Numbered from the stretch's first letter, positions 21,756 through 31,444 are shown. The stretch: DNA of 64,000 bases from Spiribacter sp. 2438 (GCF_009676705.1 NZ_CP046046.1:496001-560000), one strand, 5' to 3'. Numbers and translations: made by a program. The notes: a model not told the origin generated them from the letters alone.

Positions 21756-22616
21756 ATGCAGCCCATTGAGTCCATCGAGGCGATGCGCCGTCAGGTCCGG
21801 GACTGGCATGTGGCCGGGCTGACCGTGGGCTTCGTGCCCACCATGGGTAATCTCCATGGCGGCCATCTGTCCCTGGTGGACGAGGCCATGGCCCGCAGCG
21901 ATCGCGTGGTGGTCAGCATTTTTGTCAATCCCGCCCAGTTTGGTCCCGGCGAGGACTATGAGACCTACCCGCGGACCCGTGAGTCCGATCTCGCCTTGCT
22001 GGAGGATCGGGGCGTGCACTGCGTGTTTCTGCCATCGGTGGCGGCCATGTATCCGGAAGGCGGGCTGTTGCGGACCCGGGTGGAGGTGCCCGCCTTTAAC
22101 GGCATGCTCTGCGATCTGTCCCGCCCCGGATTTTTCAATGGCGTCGCCCTGGTGGTGACCAAACTCTTCAACATTGTCCGCCCCGATCTGGCGGTATTCG
22201 GATTAAAGGACTACCAGCAGTTCCTGGTGGTCCAGCGCCTGGCCAGGGATCTGGATCTGCCCATCGAAATTATTGGGGCCGCGGTGGCCCGGGAGCCTGA
22301 CGGCCTTGCCATGAGCAGCCGCAATGTCTACCTCGGCGAGTCGGAGCGGGCGCGGGCGCCGGTCCTGTATCAGACGCTCTGCGCGCTGGCGGATCGCCTC
22401 CGGGCGGGCAACACCGACCTCGCCGGCCTCCGCCGGGAGGCAATGGAGGCGCTGTCTGCTGCGACGATGAAGCCTGATTACGTGGAAATCCGTCGTGCCG
22501 GCGACCTCGGGGAGCCGGGCCCGGGTGACCAGGACCTGGTGGTGGCCGGAGCGGCTTACCTGGGCCGGGCCCGGCTGATTGACAACGTCCGGGTGAACCG
22601 ACCGCCCATCGACTGA
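21756..22616 (+). CDS. panC: Pantothenate synthetase
   Basis: A 286-residue adenylate-forming enzyme joining pantoate and beta-alanine. The HIGH-like motif is FVPTMGNLHGGHLSLV, with VSIFVNPAQFGPGEDY, FGLKDYQQFLVVQR and AMSSRNVYL typical of PanC. It is followed 12 nt on by pgi; panD, which supplies beta-alanine, is not in the cluster. Confidence 0.97.
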   Translation: MQPIESIEAMRRQVRDWHVAGLTVGFVPTMGNLHGGHLSLVDEAMARSDRVVVSIFVNPAQFGPGEDYETYPRTRESDLALLEDRGVHCVFLPSVAAMYPEGGLLRTRVEVPAFNGMLCDLSRPGFFNGVALVVTKLFNIVRPDLAVFGLKDYQQFLVVQRLARDLDLPIEIIGAAVAREPDGLAMSSRNVYLGESERARAPVLYQTLCALADRLRAGNTDLAGLRREAMEALSAATMKPDYVEIRRAGDLGEPGPGDQDLVVAGAAYLGRARLIDNVRVNRPPID

Positions 22617-22628
22617 CGAGGAATCCGC

Positions 22629-24215
22629 ATGGCTTCAATTGAATCCCTGCCGGCCTGGCAGGCGTTGCAGGGTCAGGCCGAGCGTGCTGCCGAACTGTCC
22701 ATCAACGGGCTGTTCGCGCAGGACCCGCACCGCTTCGAGCGGTTCTCTCTGGAAGTGTCAGGACTGCTGCTGGATGTGAGCAAGCAGCCGGTGGATGACC
22801 CCATCTGGAGTGCGCTGCTGGCGCTGGCGCGTGCGCGCAATGTCGAACAGCAGCGTGATGCCATGTTGCGGGGGGCGACGATCAACCACACCGAGGAGCG
22901 CGCGGTCCTGCACACGGCCCTTCGGGTGCCGGATGGCGGAGCCGGCTGGGCCGGCGCCCAGTTGGCGGAACAGGTCGAGGCCACCCGATCGCGCATGGCC
23001 GAGATGGCCGCGGCGATACGGGCGGGTCAACGCACCGGGGTCACCGGCAAGCCGATTCGGCATGTCATCAACATCGGGATTGGCGGTTCGGATCTCGGCC
23101 CCCGACTGGTCATGGACGCTCTGGCGCCGCTTGCCGATGGGCCGGAGGTGCATTTCGTCGCCAATGTGGACGGGGTGGAACTGGAGCGCACCCTCAGCCG
23201 TTGTGACCCGGAGGCGACCCTGGCGTTAGTGGTGTCGAAGAGCTTCGGCACCGTGGAAACCATGGCCAATGCCTATCAGGTGATGGCCTGGCTGCGCCGC
23301 AGCGTCCCGGCTGAGGATGTGCTGGAGCGTCAGGTGCTCCCGGTGACTGCCAACCTGGCCCGGGTTCGTGAGCTGGGCCTGGATCCGGATCTGGCACTGC
23401 CCATGTGGGACTGGGTAGGCGGGCGCTACTCGCTGTGGTCGGCGGTGGGATTTGCCATCATGCTCGGCATTGGGCCCGAGCGCTTCCAGGCGCTGCTGGC
23501 GGGCGCCCATGACATGGACCGCCACTTTGCCGAAGCACCCCTCGACACCAACGCCCCGGTCTGGCTGGGCCTGTTGTCCGTGCTCAATGGCAGCCTGTTG
23601 AACCGGCGCAGTCAGGCGGTGATTCCCTACACCGAGCGGCTGGCACGCTTGCCGGCCTATCTCCAGCAGCTGGTGATGGAGAGCAACGGCAAGTCCGTGG
23701 ACCACGAAAGCGTTGCGGTCGCGGTTCCCACCGCCGCTGCCATCTGGGGGCAGACGGGCACGCCGGGTCAGCATGCGTTCTTTCAGGCGCTCCATCAGGG
23801 CACGGACGTCATCCCCGTTGACTTCATCGGCGTCGCCCGGCCGGTGGCCGGTGAACGGGGTGACCCGCTGGAATTGACGGCCAATCTGTTCGCCCAGAGC
23901 CAGGCGCTGATGCAGGGTCGGGACGGGGCGGAGATGACGCCGGCCCGTCGCTGCCCCGGTAACCGTCCGAGCAACACCCTTCTGCTGGAGGCGCTCACGC
24001 CACGGCACCTCGGCGCGTTGATCGCGCTTTACGAGCATCGAACCTTCGTCGAGGCCGCCATTTGGGGGATCAATGCTTTCGATCAGTTCGGCGTCGAACT
24101 GGGCAAGGTGCTGGCGGCGGATCTCAAGCCCACACTCGCCGGGGCCGATGATGGGGGGTCGCTGGACGGCTCCACCGCCGGGTTGATCAACCGCTACCGT
24201 CGCTGGCACCGGTAA
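22629..24215 (+). CDS. pgi: Glucose-6-phosphate isomerase
   Basis: A 528-residue glycolytic/gluconeogenic enzyme. Signature 1 WDWVGGRYSLWSAVGF, the sugar-phosphate motif GIGGSDLGPRLV, the second signature around ESNGKSVDHE, and the C-terminal INAFDQFGVELGKVLA with the catalytic Lys are all present. Slightly shorter than E. coli Pgi (549). It closes the pcnB-pan cluster; the last 29 nt overlap convergent queG. Confidence 0.97.
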   Translation: MASIESLPAWQALQGQAERAAELSINGLFAQDPHRFERFSLEVSGLLLDVSKQPVDDPIWSALLALARARNVEQQRDAMLRGATINHTEERAVLHTALRVPDGGAGWAGAQLAEQVEATRSRMAEMAAAIRAGQRTGVTGKPIRHVINIGIGGSDLGPRLVMDALAPLADGPEVHFVANVDGVELERTLSRCDPEATLALVVSKSFGTVETMANAYQVMAWLRRSVPAEDVLERQVLPVTANLARVRELGLDPDLALPMWDWVGGRYSLWSAVGFAIMLGIGPERFQALLAGAHDMDRHFAEAPLDTNAPVWLGLLSVLNGSLLNRRSQAVIPYTERLARLPAYLQQLVMESNGKSVDHESVAVAVPTAAAIWGQTGTPGQHAFFQALHQGTDVIPVDFIGVARPVAGERGDPLELTANLFAQSQALMQGRDGAEMTPARRCPGNRPSNTLLLEALTPRHLGALIALYEHRTFVEAAIWGINAFDQFGVELGKVLAADLKPTLAGADDGGSLDGSTAGLINRYRRWHR

Positions 24216-25284
24216 GCCGCCCCAGCGCCCAGCGGGTGTGCTCCCGTACCAGCGCCGAGGAGTGGTGCAGGCGTTCGCCAAGGGCCTGGATGGCGTCGTC
24301 TTCGGCCGGCCCATTGCCCAGCGCAACCGCCAGGTTACGCAGCCAGCGCTCATGGCCCAGCCGGCGGATCGCTGATCCCTCGGTTCGTTTCAGGAAAGTG
24401 GCCTCATCCCAGCGGAACAGTTCCACCAGCGTGGCGGCTTCCAGTCCATGACGCGGGTGAAAGTCGCCCTCATCCGTTGGCTGGGCATAACGGTTCCAGG
24501 GACAGACCGCCTGGCAGTCGTCGCAGCCAAAGACCCGGTTGCCAATGGCCGCTCGCAGCTCCTCAGGGATGCTGCCCTCATGCTCGATGGTCAGATAGGA
24601 GACGCAGCGGCGTGCGTCCAGCTGCCGCGGGCCGGTGATGGCCCCGGTGGGACAGACGTCGATACAGGCCCGGCAGCTGCCACAGAGATCCTCCACCGGC
24701 GGATCCTCCGGCAGCGGGAGGTCGGTAAAGATCTCCCCGAGGAAGAAATACGAGCCGGCATGCCGATTAAGCAGCAGTGTGTTCTTGCCGATCCAGCCCA
24801 GGCCGGCATTGCGTCCCAGGGCCTTTTCCAGCACCGGTCCGCTGTCCACGAAAACCCGATACCCGAATTCCCCCACCGCGGTCTCGATTCGGTCGGCGAG
24901 CTGCTGCAGGCGCTTGCGGAGCAGCTTGTGATAATCCCGGCCCAGGGCATACCGGGCGATAAATGCACGCCGGGGTTCATTGAGGATGACCGCATCCGCC
25001 TCCAGGTCGGGTGGGCGGTAGTCCATGCGCACGCTGATAATGCGAACCGTGCCCGGGACCAGCCGCTCGGGATGCGCCCGTTTGGTGCCATGGCGGGCCA
25101 TCCAGCGCATGGTGCCGTGGCGGCCGTCCTTCAGCCAGCGCAGCAGGTGGGCTTCGTCGGTTTCCAGTGCCGGTCGGGCCACGCCCAGCTCGTCAAAGCC
25201 GAGCTCCGCCGCCCATTGACGGATGTCGGTCATTAGCCGTTGCATGTCGGTGTCTGGCTGCATCTTCCCAGTGTATCGACTCAT
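24187..25284 (-). CDS. queG: Epoxyqueuosine reductase
   Basis: An iron-sulfur and cobalamin enzyme making queuosine in tRNA. Two 4Fe-4S clusters are indicated by CGSCRACIDVCPTGAI and CDDCQAVCPWN; the N-terminal half has GFDELGVARP and KALGRNAGLGWIGKNT-like segments; a HEAT-like tail closes the protein. Start is uncertain: ATG at 25284, 25263 or 25245; the last gives a more typical N-terminus. It is divergent from nnr by 33 nt. Confidence 0.94.
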   Translation of the reverse strand: MSRYTGKMQPDTDMQRLMTDIRQWAAELGFDELGVARPALETDEAHLLRWLKDGRHGTMRWMARHGTKRAHPERLVPGTVRIISVRMDYRPPDLEADAVILNEPRRAFIARYALGRDYHKLLRKRLQQLADRIETAVGEFGYRVFVDSGPVLEKALGRNAGLGWIGKNTLLLNRHAGSYFFLGEIFTDLPLPEDPPVEDLCGSCRACIDVCPTGAITGPRQLDARRCVSYLTIEHEGSIPEELRAAIGNRVFGCDDCQAVCPWNRYAQPTDEGDFHPRHGLEAATLVELFRWDEATFLKRTEGSAIRRLGHERWLRNLAVALGNGPAEDDAIQALGERLHHSSALVREHTRWALGRLTGASDGSG

Positions 25285-25317
25285 GCGCCCCGGTTGTCAG
25301 CGAGCTAGGATGAGCCC

Positions 25318-26790
25318 ATGACGGATGAAAGCCACAACCTCTACACCCCGGCCCAGGTGGCGGAACTGGATCGCCGCGCCATTGAAAACCATGGAGTGCC
25401 CGGCGGGGTGCTCATGGCGCGGGCCGGACGCGCAATCTGGCGGCTGATACGGCAACGCCACTCAAACGCCGGACGACTGCTGGTGCTGTGTGGCGGCGGC
25501 AACAATGGCGGTGACGGCTATGTCGTGGCCCGTCTGGCGGCGGAATCCGGCCTGGCCGTGGATCTTTGTGCGGTCAGTGACCCGTCGGCGCTGGGTGGCG
25601 ACGCCCGCCAGGCGGCCGTGCAGGCGCTGGAGTGCGTCCGGCCGGTGGAGTTCTCCGCGGCACGCCTCGGGCAAGCCGATGTGGTGGTGGATGCGCTGCT
25701 CGGTACCGGTCTTGATCGTCCGGTGGAAGGGGCCATGGCCGAAATCATCAGGGCGGTTAACGCCAGCGACTGTCCGGTGGTGGCGGTGGACATTCCTTCG
25801 GGGCTCAATGGGGCCACCGGCCGGGTCATGGGGGTCGCCATCCAGGCCGACCTGACCCCCACCTTCATTGGTCGCAAGCGGGGCCTCTACACCGGTGACG
25901 CGGCGGATTATGTCGGTGAAGTGGTTTTCGACGACCTGCAAGTCCCCCGGGCGGTCTATGCCGATACACCGGTGGATACCACCCGGGTTGGAGGGGATCT
26001 GCTCGATCAGTGGCTGGTGCCTCGCTCCCGGGTTCTGCACAAGGGCGATTGCGGCCATGTGCTGGTGGTGGGGGGAGATCACGGCACCGGCGGGGCGGTC
26101 TGCATTGTCGGTGAAGCGGCGGCTCGCACCGGCGCCGGGCTGGTCAGCATTGCCACACGGCCCGCCCATGTGTCGGCGGTGCTGGCCACGCGCGCCGAGT
26201 TGATGGCCCACGGCATGGAGGACCCGGCAGCGCTGGATCGCCTCGCGGAGAAGGCGGACGTCATCGCGGTGGGGCCGGGCCTCGGCCAGCAAGGCTGGGG
26301 TGAAGCATGCCTGCAGCGCGCGCAGGCCGCGCCGTGTCCGCTGGTGGTGGACGCGGACGGGCTCAACCTGCTGGCGAGGCAACCGATGTCTCGGCAGCAG
26401 TGGGTGCTGACCCCCCATCCCGGTGAGGCGGCTCGGCTGCTGGATGTCGCCGTTGGGGACATTCAGAACGATCGGTTTGCCGCGGTGGACGCGCTGGCCA
26501 GGCGCTACGGCGGGGTGGTGATGCTCAAGGGGCCGGGAACCGTGGTGGGCGATGGCCGGCGGCGCGCGGTGGTGACCGAGGGCAATCCCGGTATGGCCAG
26601 CGGCGGTATGGGGGATGCGCTCACTGGCATCGTGGCGGGCCTGCTGGCGCAGGGCGCGGACTGCTGGACCGCGGCGCGTCTGGGTGCGCTGGTGCACGCC
26701 CGGGCGGCGGACCTCGCCGCGGTCCAGGGTGAGCGGGGCCTGCTGGCGGGGGACCTGCTGGCGGAGCTCCGTCGGGTGGTCAATCCGTGA
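25318..26790 (+). CDS. nnr: Bifunctional NAD(P)HX epimerase / ADP-dependent dehydratase
   Basis: A 490-residue fusion repairing hydrated NAD(P)H. The N-terminal YjeF_N epimerase (about residues 1-215) has GGGNNGGDGYVVARLA; the C-terminal ribokinase-like dehydratase (about 225-490) has VVGGDHGTGGAVCIVGEAAARTGAG and GNPGMASGGMGDALTGIVAGLL with the catalytic Asp. It overlaps tsaE by 4 nt (GTGA). Confidence 0.96.
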   Translation: MTDESHNLYTPAQVAELDRRAIENHGVPGGVLMARAGRAIWRLIRQRHSNAGRLLVLCGGGNNGGDGYVVARLAAESGLAVDLCAVSDPSALGGDARQAAVQALECVRPVEFSAARLGQADVVVDALLGTGLDRPVEGAMAEIIRAVNASDCPVVAVDIPSGLNGATGRVMGVAIQADLTPTFIGRKRGLYTGDAADYVGEVVFDDLQVPRAVYADTPVDTTRVGGDLLDQWLVPRSRVLHKGDCGHVLVVGGDHGTGGAVCIVGEAAARTGAGLVSIATRPAHVSAVLATRAELMAHGMEDPAALDRLAEKADVIAVGPGLGQQGWGEACLQRAQAAPCPLVVDADGLNLLARQPMSRQQWVLTPHPGEAARLLDVAVGDIQNDRFAAVDALARRYGGVVMLKGPGTVVGDGRRRAVVTEGNPGMASGGMGDALTGIVAGLLAQGADCWTAARLGALVHARAADLAAVQGERGLLAGDLLAELRRVVNP

Positions 26791-27212
26791 ACGTGGAAAC
26801 CATGGCCCTGGCCGCCGAGGTGGACACCCTGGCGCTTGGAGCGTCCCTGACGGAGGCGCTGCCGGCGAAAGGCTGCGTCTATCTGTATGGCGACCTGGGT
26901 GCGGGAAAGACCACTCTGGTGCGGGGGTTCCTGAGAGCGGCGGGGCATGCCGGCTCAGTGCGGAGTCCCACTTACACCCTGGTGGAGCCCTATGCGCTGC
27001 AGCGCGGCGAGGTGTTTCATCTGGACCTCTACCGGCTCGGTGATCCGGAGGAGCTGGAGTTCATCGGCCTGCGTGACTTCAGCGACCGGGGGCTGCTGCT
27101 GGTGGAGTGGCCGGCTATGGGGGAGGGAGTGCTGCCGCCCTGTGACCTGGCCGTCTGGCTGGAGCGGGTGGGTGCCTTCAGGCAGGCGAGACTGGAGTGG
27201 TTTAACCCCTGA
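26787..27212 (+). CDS. tsaE: tRNA t6A biosynthesis ATPase TsaE
   Basis: A 141-residue ATPase of the TsaBDE complex required for t6A37 in tRNAs reading ANN codons. Walker A: YLYGDLGAGKTTLVRGFL; then SPTYTLVEPY, VFHLDLYRLGDPEELEFIGL and LLLVEWPAMGE. The start is GTG, overlapping the nnr stop. Usual family length. nnr-tsaE-amiC is a conserved gammaproteobacterial order. Confidence 0.96.
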   Translation: MNVETMALAAEVDTLALGASLTEALPAKGCVYLYGDLGAGKTTLVRGFLRAAGHAGSVRSPTYTLVEPYALQRGEVFHLDLYRLGDPEELEFIGLRDFSDRGLLLVEWPAMGEGVLPPCDLAVWLERVGAFRQARLEWFNP

Positions 27213-27254
27213 GATAAGAAACCGCTCTATCTCGCTATTTGGGCTGGTTTTTTG

Positions 27255-27283
27255 TTGAAAGTTTCTGCGATGTGTGGCATATC
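27255..27283 (+). promoter_or_regulatory. Candidate promoter before amiC
   Basis: TTGAAA (27255-27260), a 17-nt spacer and CATATC (27278-27283). The -35 is 5/6, the -10 poor. An imperfect GAGATA/TATCTC hairpin lies just upstream (27211-27233). Confidence 0.3.
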
Positions 27284-27296
27284 CCCAACAACCTCA

Positions 27297-28613
27297 ATGA
27301 GTCGGAATTCTATGCGCACCCTGTGGGTTCTGCTGACACTGCTGTTGATGCCTCTGGTGGGGGTGGCTGGCGTCTCCGTTGAAGACGTGCGCTCCTGGAG
27401 CGGTCCGGAGAAGACCCGGGTGGTGTTCGATCTTGATGGCCCCGCGGGCTATGAGCTTTTCACCCTTGAGGGGCCTGATCGGGCGGTGCTGGATATCCGC
27501 AATGCCCGGTTACCCGCTGACATGCTCGAGGACATGGCGGGCCAGGGGCCGATTGATCGGGTGCGCACGGGCTCCCGGGGGGATGGGGTTCGGGTGGTGT
27601 TCGACCTGACCGCGTCGGTGGAGGTGAACAGCTTTACGGTGGAACCGTCCGACGGCCGCGGTCATCGTCTGGTGGTGGACCTCAAGGGTAGTGGCCCCGG
27701 TGGCGACGGTGCCACGGATCGCGCGGAATCCACCGCTAGGGAGCCGACCCGGTCGGCCTCTTCACGATCCGAGGCACCGTTTTTGGTGGCCATCGATCCG
27801 GGTCATGGTGGCCAGGATCCCGGCGCCATCGGGCCCGGCGGCACTTACGAGAAGGACGTGGTGCTGAGTGTGGGTCGCAAGCTCGCCGATCGCATCAATG
27901 CCGTGGAAGGCATGCGAGCCATCCTGATTCGGGATGGCGATTATTTCATTGGCCTCCGGGACCGGACCCGCCGGGCCCGGGACGCCAATGCCGATCTGTT
28001 CGTGTCCCTGCATGCGGATGCCTTCCACGATCAGAACGTGCGGGGTTCATCGGTGTTCGTGCTCTCCCGGACCGGCGCCTCCAGTGAAATGGCCCGGCTG
28101 CTGGCTCGCAGTGAAAACCGCGCGGATCGGATCGGCGGGGTCTCGCTGGATGACAAGGACCCGGACGTGGCCTCAGTCCTGCTGGACCTCTCCCGGGCTC
28201 ATACCGTCGAGGAGAGCATGGCTTTTGCCGCCGAGGTTCGGCATGAGCTGGCTGCCATCGGCGACGTCCACGGCCGCGGCGTCGAACAGGCCGGCTTTGC
28301 CGTCCTCAAATCACTGGACATGCCGTCGGTGCTGGTGGAGCTGGCGTTCATCACCAACCCGGACGAGGAGCGCCGCCTGAACACCCCGGCGTATCAGCAC
28401 CAATTGTCCCGGGGCATTCTGAACGGAATCCGCGCCTATGCCCGGAACATGCGGCCCGATTTGCACTTTGGTGCCGACGAGTACGTCGTCCAGCGTGGTG
28501 ACACACTCTCGGAAATTGCGATGCGCCACTCCGTGTCCGTGGACTCATTGCGCCGGGCGAACAATCTCGGTAACGATCGCATTTCGGCAGGCCGGACCCT
28601 GCAGATTCCCTGA
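27297..28613 (+). CDS. amiC: N-acetylmuramoyl-L-alanine amidase (AMIN + Amidase_3 + LysM)
   Basis: A periplasmic zinc amidase that splits septal peptidoglycan at division. Domains: signal peptide (MRTLWVLLTLLLMPLVG), AMIN domain (about residues 25-130), low-complexity linker, Amidase_3 domain with VAIDPGHGGQDPGAIG, SLHADAF and a metal-site Glu in VLVELAFITN, and a C-terminal LysM starting YVVQRGDTLSEIAMRH. The start may be ATG 27297 or 27312; no good Shine-Dalgarno precedes either. AmiB would be an equally fair name. Confidence 0.94.
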   Translation: MSRNSMRTLWVLLTLLLMPLVGVAGVSVEDVRSWSGPEKTRVVFDLDGPAGYELFTLEGPDRAVLDIRNARLPADMLEDMAGQGPIDRVRTGSRGDGVRVVFDLTASVEVNSFTVEPSDGRGHRLVVDLKGSGPGGDGATDRAESTAREPTRSASSRSEAPFLVAIDPGHGGQDPGAIGPGGTYEKDVVLSVGRKLADRINAVEGMRAILIRDGDYFIGLRDRTRRARDANADLFVSLHADAFHDQNVRGSSVFVLSRTGASSEMARLLARSENRADRIGGVSLDDKDPDVASVLLDLSRAHTVEESMAFAAEVRHELAAIGDVHGRGVEQAGFAVLKSLDMPSVLVELAFITNPDEERRLNTPAYQHQLSRGILNGIRAYARNMRPDLHFGADEYVVQRGDTLSEIAMRHSVSVDSLRRANNLGNDRISAGRTLQIP

Positions 28614-28631
28614 CGCCGTTATACTGCGGCC

Positions 28632-30446
28632 ATGTCGATTCAGCAGTTGCCCCCGGAGCTGGTCAACCAGATCGCTGCCGGTGAAATCATCGAAAGACCC
28701 GCCTCGGTTCTCAAGGAACTGCTGGAGAATGCCCTGGATGCCGGGGCAGCGGCGATTCGCATCGAACTGGAGGCCGGCGGCAAGCGCCTGCTGCGGGTGC
28801 GGGACGATGGCCGGGGCATGAGCGCGGCGGATCTGGAAATGGCCGTACGTCCCCATGCCACCAGCAAAATCCGCTCCCTGGACGATCTGGAGCAGGTGGC
28901 GACCCTCGGGTTTCGTGGCGAAGCGCTGCCCAGCATAGCGTCGGTAGCAGCCCTGCGCCTCACCAGCCGGTGCCCGGACAGCGACCATGGTCATTGCCTG
29001 GATCCGCAGGATCCGCAATCGCCGCGACCGGCGCCGCATCCCCCGGGCACCACCGTCGAAGCCCGCGATCTGTTCCATCAGGTCCCCGCCCGGCGGAAGT
29101 TTCTGCGCACCGAGCGCACCGAGCTGCGTCACATCCAGGAGCTGATTCGCCGGGTTGCCCTCGGCCGGCCCGAGGTGGCTTTTCAGGTGAGCCATAATGG
29201 CCGTGAGCTCATGCATTTGCCGGCCCTTTCGCCGGAGGCCAGCGGCGACCGGGTTCGCGAATTGATGGGTGCCGGCTTTGCCGATGCTGCCCTCAGGCTC
29301 GACACCGAGGCGGCCGGGATGCGCCTGTCCGGCTGGCTGGGGTTGCCCACGGCCTCCCGGGGCCAACCGGATCTGCAGTATGTGTATCTCAATGGCCGCA
29401 TGATTCGGGATCGGCTGGTCAGCCAGGCGTTGCGCCGGGCTTACGCTGATGTCCTGTTCAAGGATCGTTTTGCCGCCTACCTGCTGCACCTGCAGATCGA
29501 TCCCATGCAGGTGGATGTCAACGTCCATCCGACCAAACACGAAGTCCGTTTCCGGGACGGGGGTCTGGTGTTCGATTTCCTGAGGCGCCAGGTGTCCCGC
29601 GCCCTGGCCGAGTCCGGCGCATCCGCGGTGGTGGAGGGGAGCAACGCCGACCCCGCGGGTGAGGGCCGGGTTCAACAGGTGAGCGCAGCGCCTGCCCCCC
29701 GTGGCCCCTTGCCGCGGGCCGTCGAGGGCCAGACCGGCCGGCTGCCGCTGGCGGAGGCCCGGGCGCTTTATGCCACCGAGACCGCTGCCGAGGACATTGC
29801 AACACCAGCGGCGGCCCCGGAGGACGATGCCGATGCGTCGGTCTCATCCTCAATGCCGCGCCTGGGTCACGCCATCGCCCAGATTCATGGGGTTTATGTG
29901 CTGGCGGAGTCGTCGCGGGGATTGATTCTGGTGGACATGCACGCCGCTCATGAGCGCATCGTCTACGAGCGGCTGAAACAACAGTACGCCGCCATGAGTC
30001 TGGCCCACCAGCCCCTGCTGGTGCCGGTCGCGGTCAACGTGACGCCCACCGAGGCGGATCGAGCCGAGGATAACCGCGCAATCCTGGATCAGCTGGGGCT
30101 GGATGTGGATCGAGCCGGACCGGAACAGTTGCGGATTCGCGGCGTGCCGGCTCTGCTCAAGGATGCCGATGCGGCCGGGCTGCTGCGGGACGTGCTGGCC
30201 GAGCTGGATAACCCCGGTCAGGATGAATCCAGTGAGGTGATGGAAGACCGGATGAGCCGACTGCTGGGGACCATGGGATGCCACGGCTCGGTGCGGGCCA
30301 ATCGGCGGCTGACCCGGCCGGAACAGGAGGCACTGCTCCGGGCCATGGAGGAGACCCCCAACATCGATCAGTGCAACCATGGTCGTCCCACCTGGGTGGA
30401 ACTGGACATGGCCGGGCTGGATCGACTCTTTCTGCGGGGTCGTTAA
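28632..30446 (+). CDS. mutL: DNA mismatch repair protein MutL
   Basis: A 604-residue GHKL ATPase of mismatch repair. N-terminal motifs: LLENALDAGA, RDDGRGM, GFRGEALPSIASV. The C-terminal domain carries DMHAAHERIVYE, matching the DxHA(x)2E(x)4E metal motif of endonuclease-type MutL, plus CNHGRP near the end. A long Ala/Pro-rich linker joins them. Overlaps miaA by 1 nt. No Shine-Dalgarno is seen; a TATACT ends 6 nt before the ATG. Confidence 0.97.
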   Translation: MSIQQLPPELVNQIAAGEIIERPASVLKELLENALDAGAAAIRIELEAGGKRLLRVRDDGRGMSAADLEMAVRPHATSKIRSLDDLEQVATLGFRGEALPSIASVAALRLTSRCPDSDHGHCLDPQDPQSPRPAPHPPGTTVEARDLFHQVPARRKFLRTERTELRHIQELIRRVALGRPEVAFQVSHNGRELMHLPALSPEASGDRVRELMGAGFADAALRLDTEAAGMRLSGWLGLPTASRGQPDLQYVYLNGRMIRDRLVSQALRRAYADVLFKDRFAAYLLHLQIDPMQVDVNVHPTKHEVRFRDGGLVFDFLRRQVSRALAESGASAVVEGSNADPAGEGRVQQVSAAPAPRGPLPRAVEGQTGRLPLAEARALYATETAAEDIATPAAAPEDDADASVSSSMPRLGHAIAQIHGVYVLAESSRGLILVDMHAAHERIVYERLKQQYAAMSLAHQPLLVPVAVNVTPTEADRAEDNRAILDQLGLDVDRAGPEQLRIRGVPALLKDADAAGLLRDVLAELDNPGQDESSEVMEDRMSRLLGTMGCHGSVRANRRLTRPEQEALLRAMEETPNIDQCNHGRPTWVELDMAGLDRLFLRGR

Positions 30447-31390
30447 TGGGATCGGTGCCGGCGAACCCCCCGGTGGTCTGCATCATGGGGCCAACGGCGG
30501 CGGGCAAGACCGACCTGGCGCTGGAGCTCCATGCCCGGGGCGGAATGGACCTGATCAGTGTGGACTCGGCCATGGTCTATCGCGGCATGGACATCGGTAC
30601 GGCCAAGCCGTCGCCAGCGGTTCAGCGACAGGCGCCCCATGGGCTGGTGGACATCAGGGATCCACAGGAATCCTACTCGGCGGCGGAGTTCGCGGCGGAC
30701 GCCCGGGGCCTGATTCAGCGTTCCAGACAGGCTGGCCGTATTCCGCTGCTGGTGGGTGGCACCATGCTTTACTTTCGGGCGCTGGCCCAGGGGCTATCGC
30801 CCCTTCCGTCCGCTGATGCGGCCCTGCGCCGATCCCTCGAGGCGGAAGCCGCGGATCGGGGATGGCCGGCACTCCATCAACGGCTGAAGCAGGTCGACCC
30901 GGCGACGGCCCGGCGACTGCATCCAAACGACAGCCAGCGCATCCAGCGGGCGCTGGAAGTATTCACCCTTACCGGACAACCGCTGAGCGATCTGCATAAC
31001 CATCCGGCGCCTGAACCTCTCGGTGGGCCGCTGGTCTATATTGGTGTGGCTCCAGCGAGCCGCGAATTCCTTTACCAACGGATCGAACAGCGGTTTGCAG
31101 GCATGCTTGAGAAGGGTCTGGTGGAGGAAGTGACGGCGCTACGGCGTCGTCCCGGCATACACGAACATTTGCCCTCCATGCGGGCGGTGGGGTATCGCCA
31201 GGTCTGGGACTTCCTTGAAGGGCGTGTTGACCGTTCGGATTTGCGTTTCAGGGGGGTAGTGGCCACCCGGCAGTTTGCCCGGCGGCAAATGACCTGGCTG
31301 CGACGCACCGAATCGATCCGCTGGGTCGACGGCACCGGCCCCGGGGCCCTGAAACGGCTTCGGGAACAGCTGGCGGACGTGGTAGATTAG
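30446..31390 (+). CDS. miaA: tRNA dimethylallyltransferase
   Basis: A 314-residue enzyme adding the isopentenyl group to A37 of tRNAs reading UNN. P-loop IMGPTAAGKTDLAL, then ISVDSAMVYRGMDIGTAKP and the LVGGTMLYFRAL stretch are diagnostic, with RSMRAVGYRQVWDFLEG-type C-terminal region (here PSMRAVGYRQVW). The ATG is joined to the mutL stop as TAATG. It is followed by hfq as in most gammaproteobacteria. Confidence 0.97.
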   Translation: MGSVPANPPVVCIMGPTAAGKTDLALELHARGGMDLISVDSAMVYRGMDIGTAKPSPAVQRQAPHGLVDIRDPQESYSAAEFAADARGLIQRSRQAGRIPLLVGGTMLYFRALAQGLSPLPSADAALRRSLEAEAADRGWPALHQRLKQVDPATARRLHPNDSQRIQRALEVFTLTGQPLSDLHNHPAPEPLGGPLVYIGVAPASREFLYQRIEQRFAGMLEKGLVEEVTALRRRPGIHEHLPSMRAVGYRQVWDFLEGRVDRSDLRFRGVVATRQFARRQMTWLRRTESIRWVDGTGPGALKRLREQLADVVD

Positions 31391-31444
31391 TGAGTAATAA
31401 ATACACAAAAAGAGGCACATCAGCGATCAAGGAGTCGCCACCGT

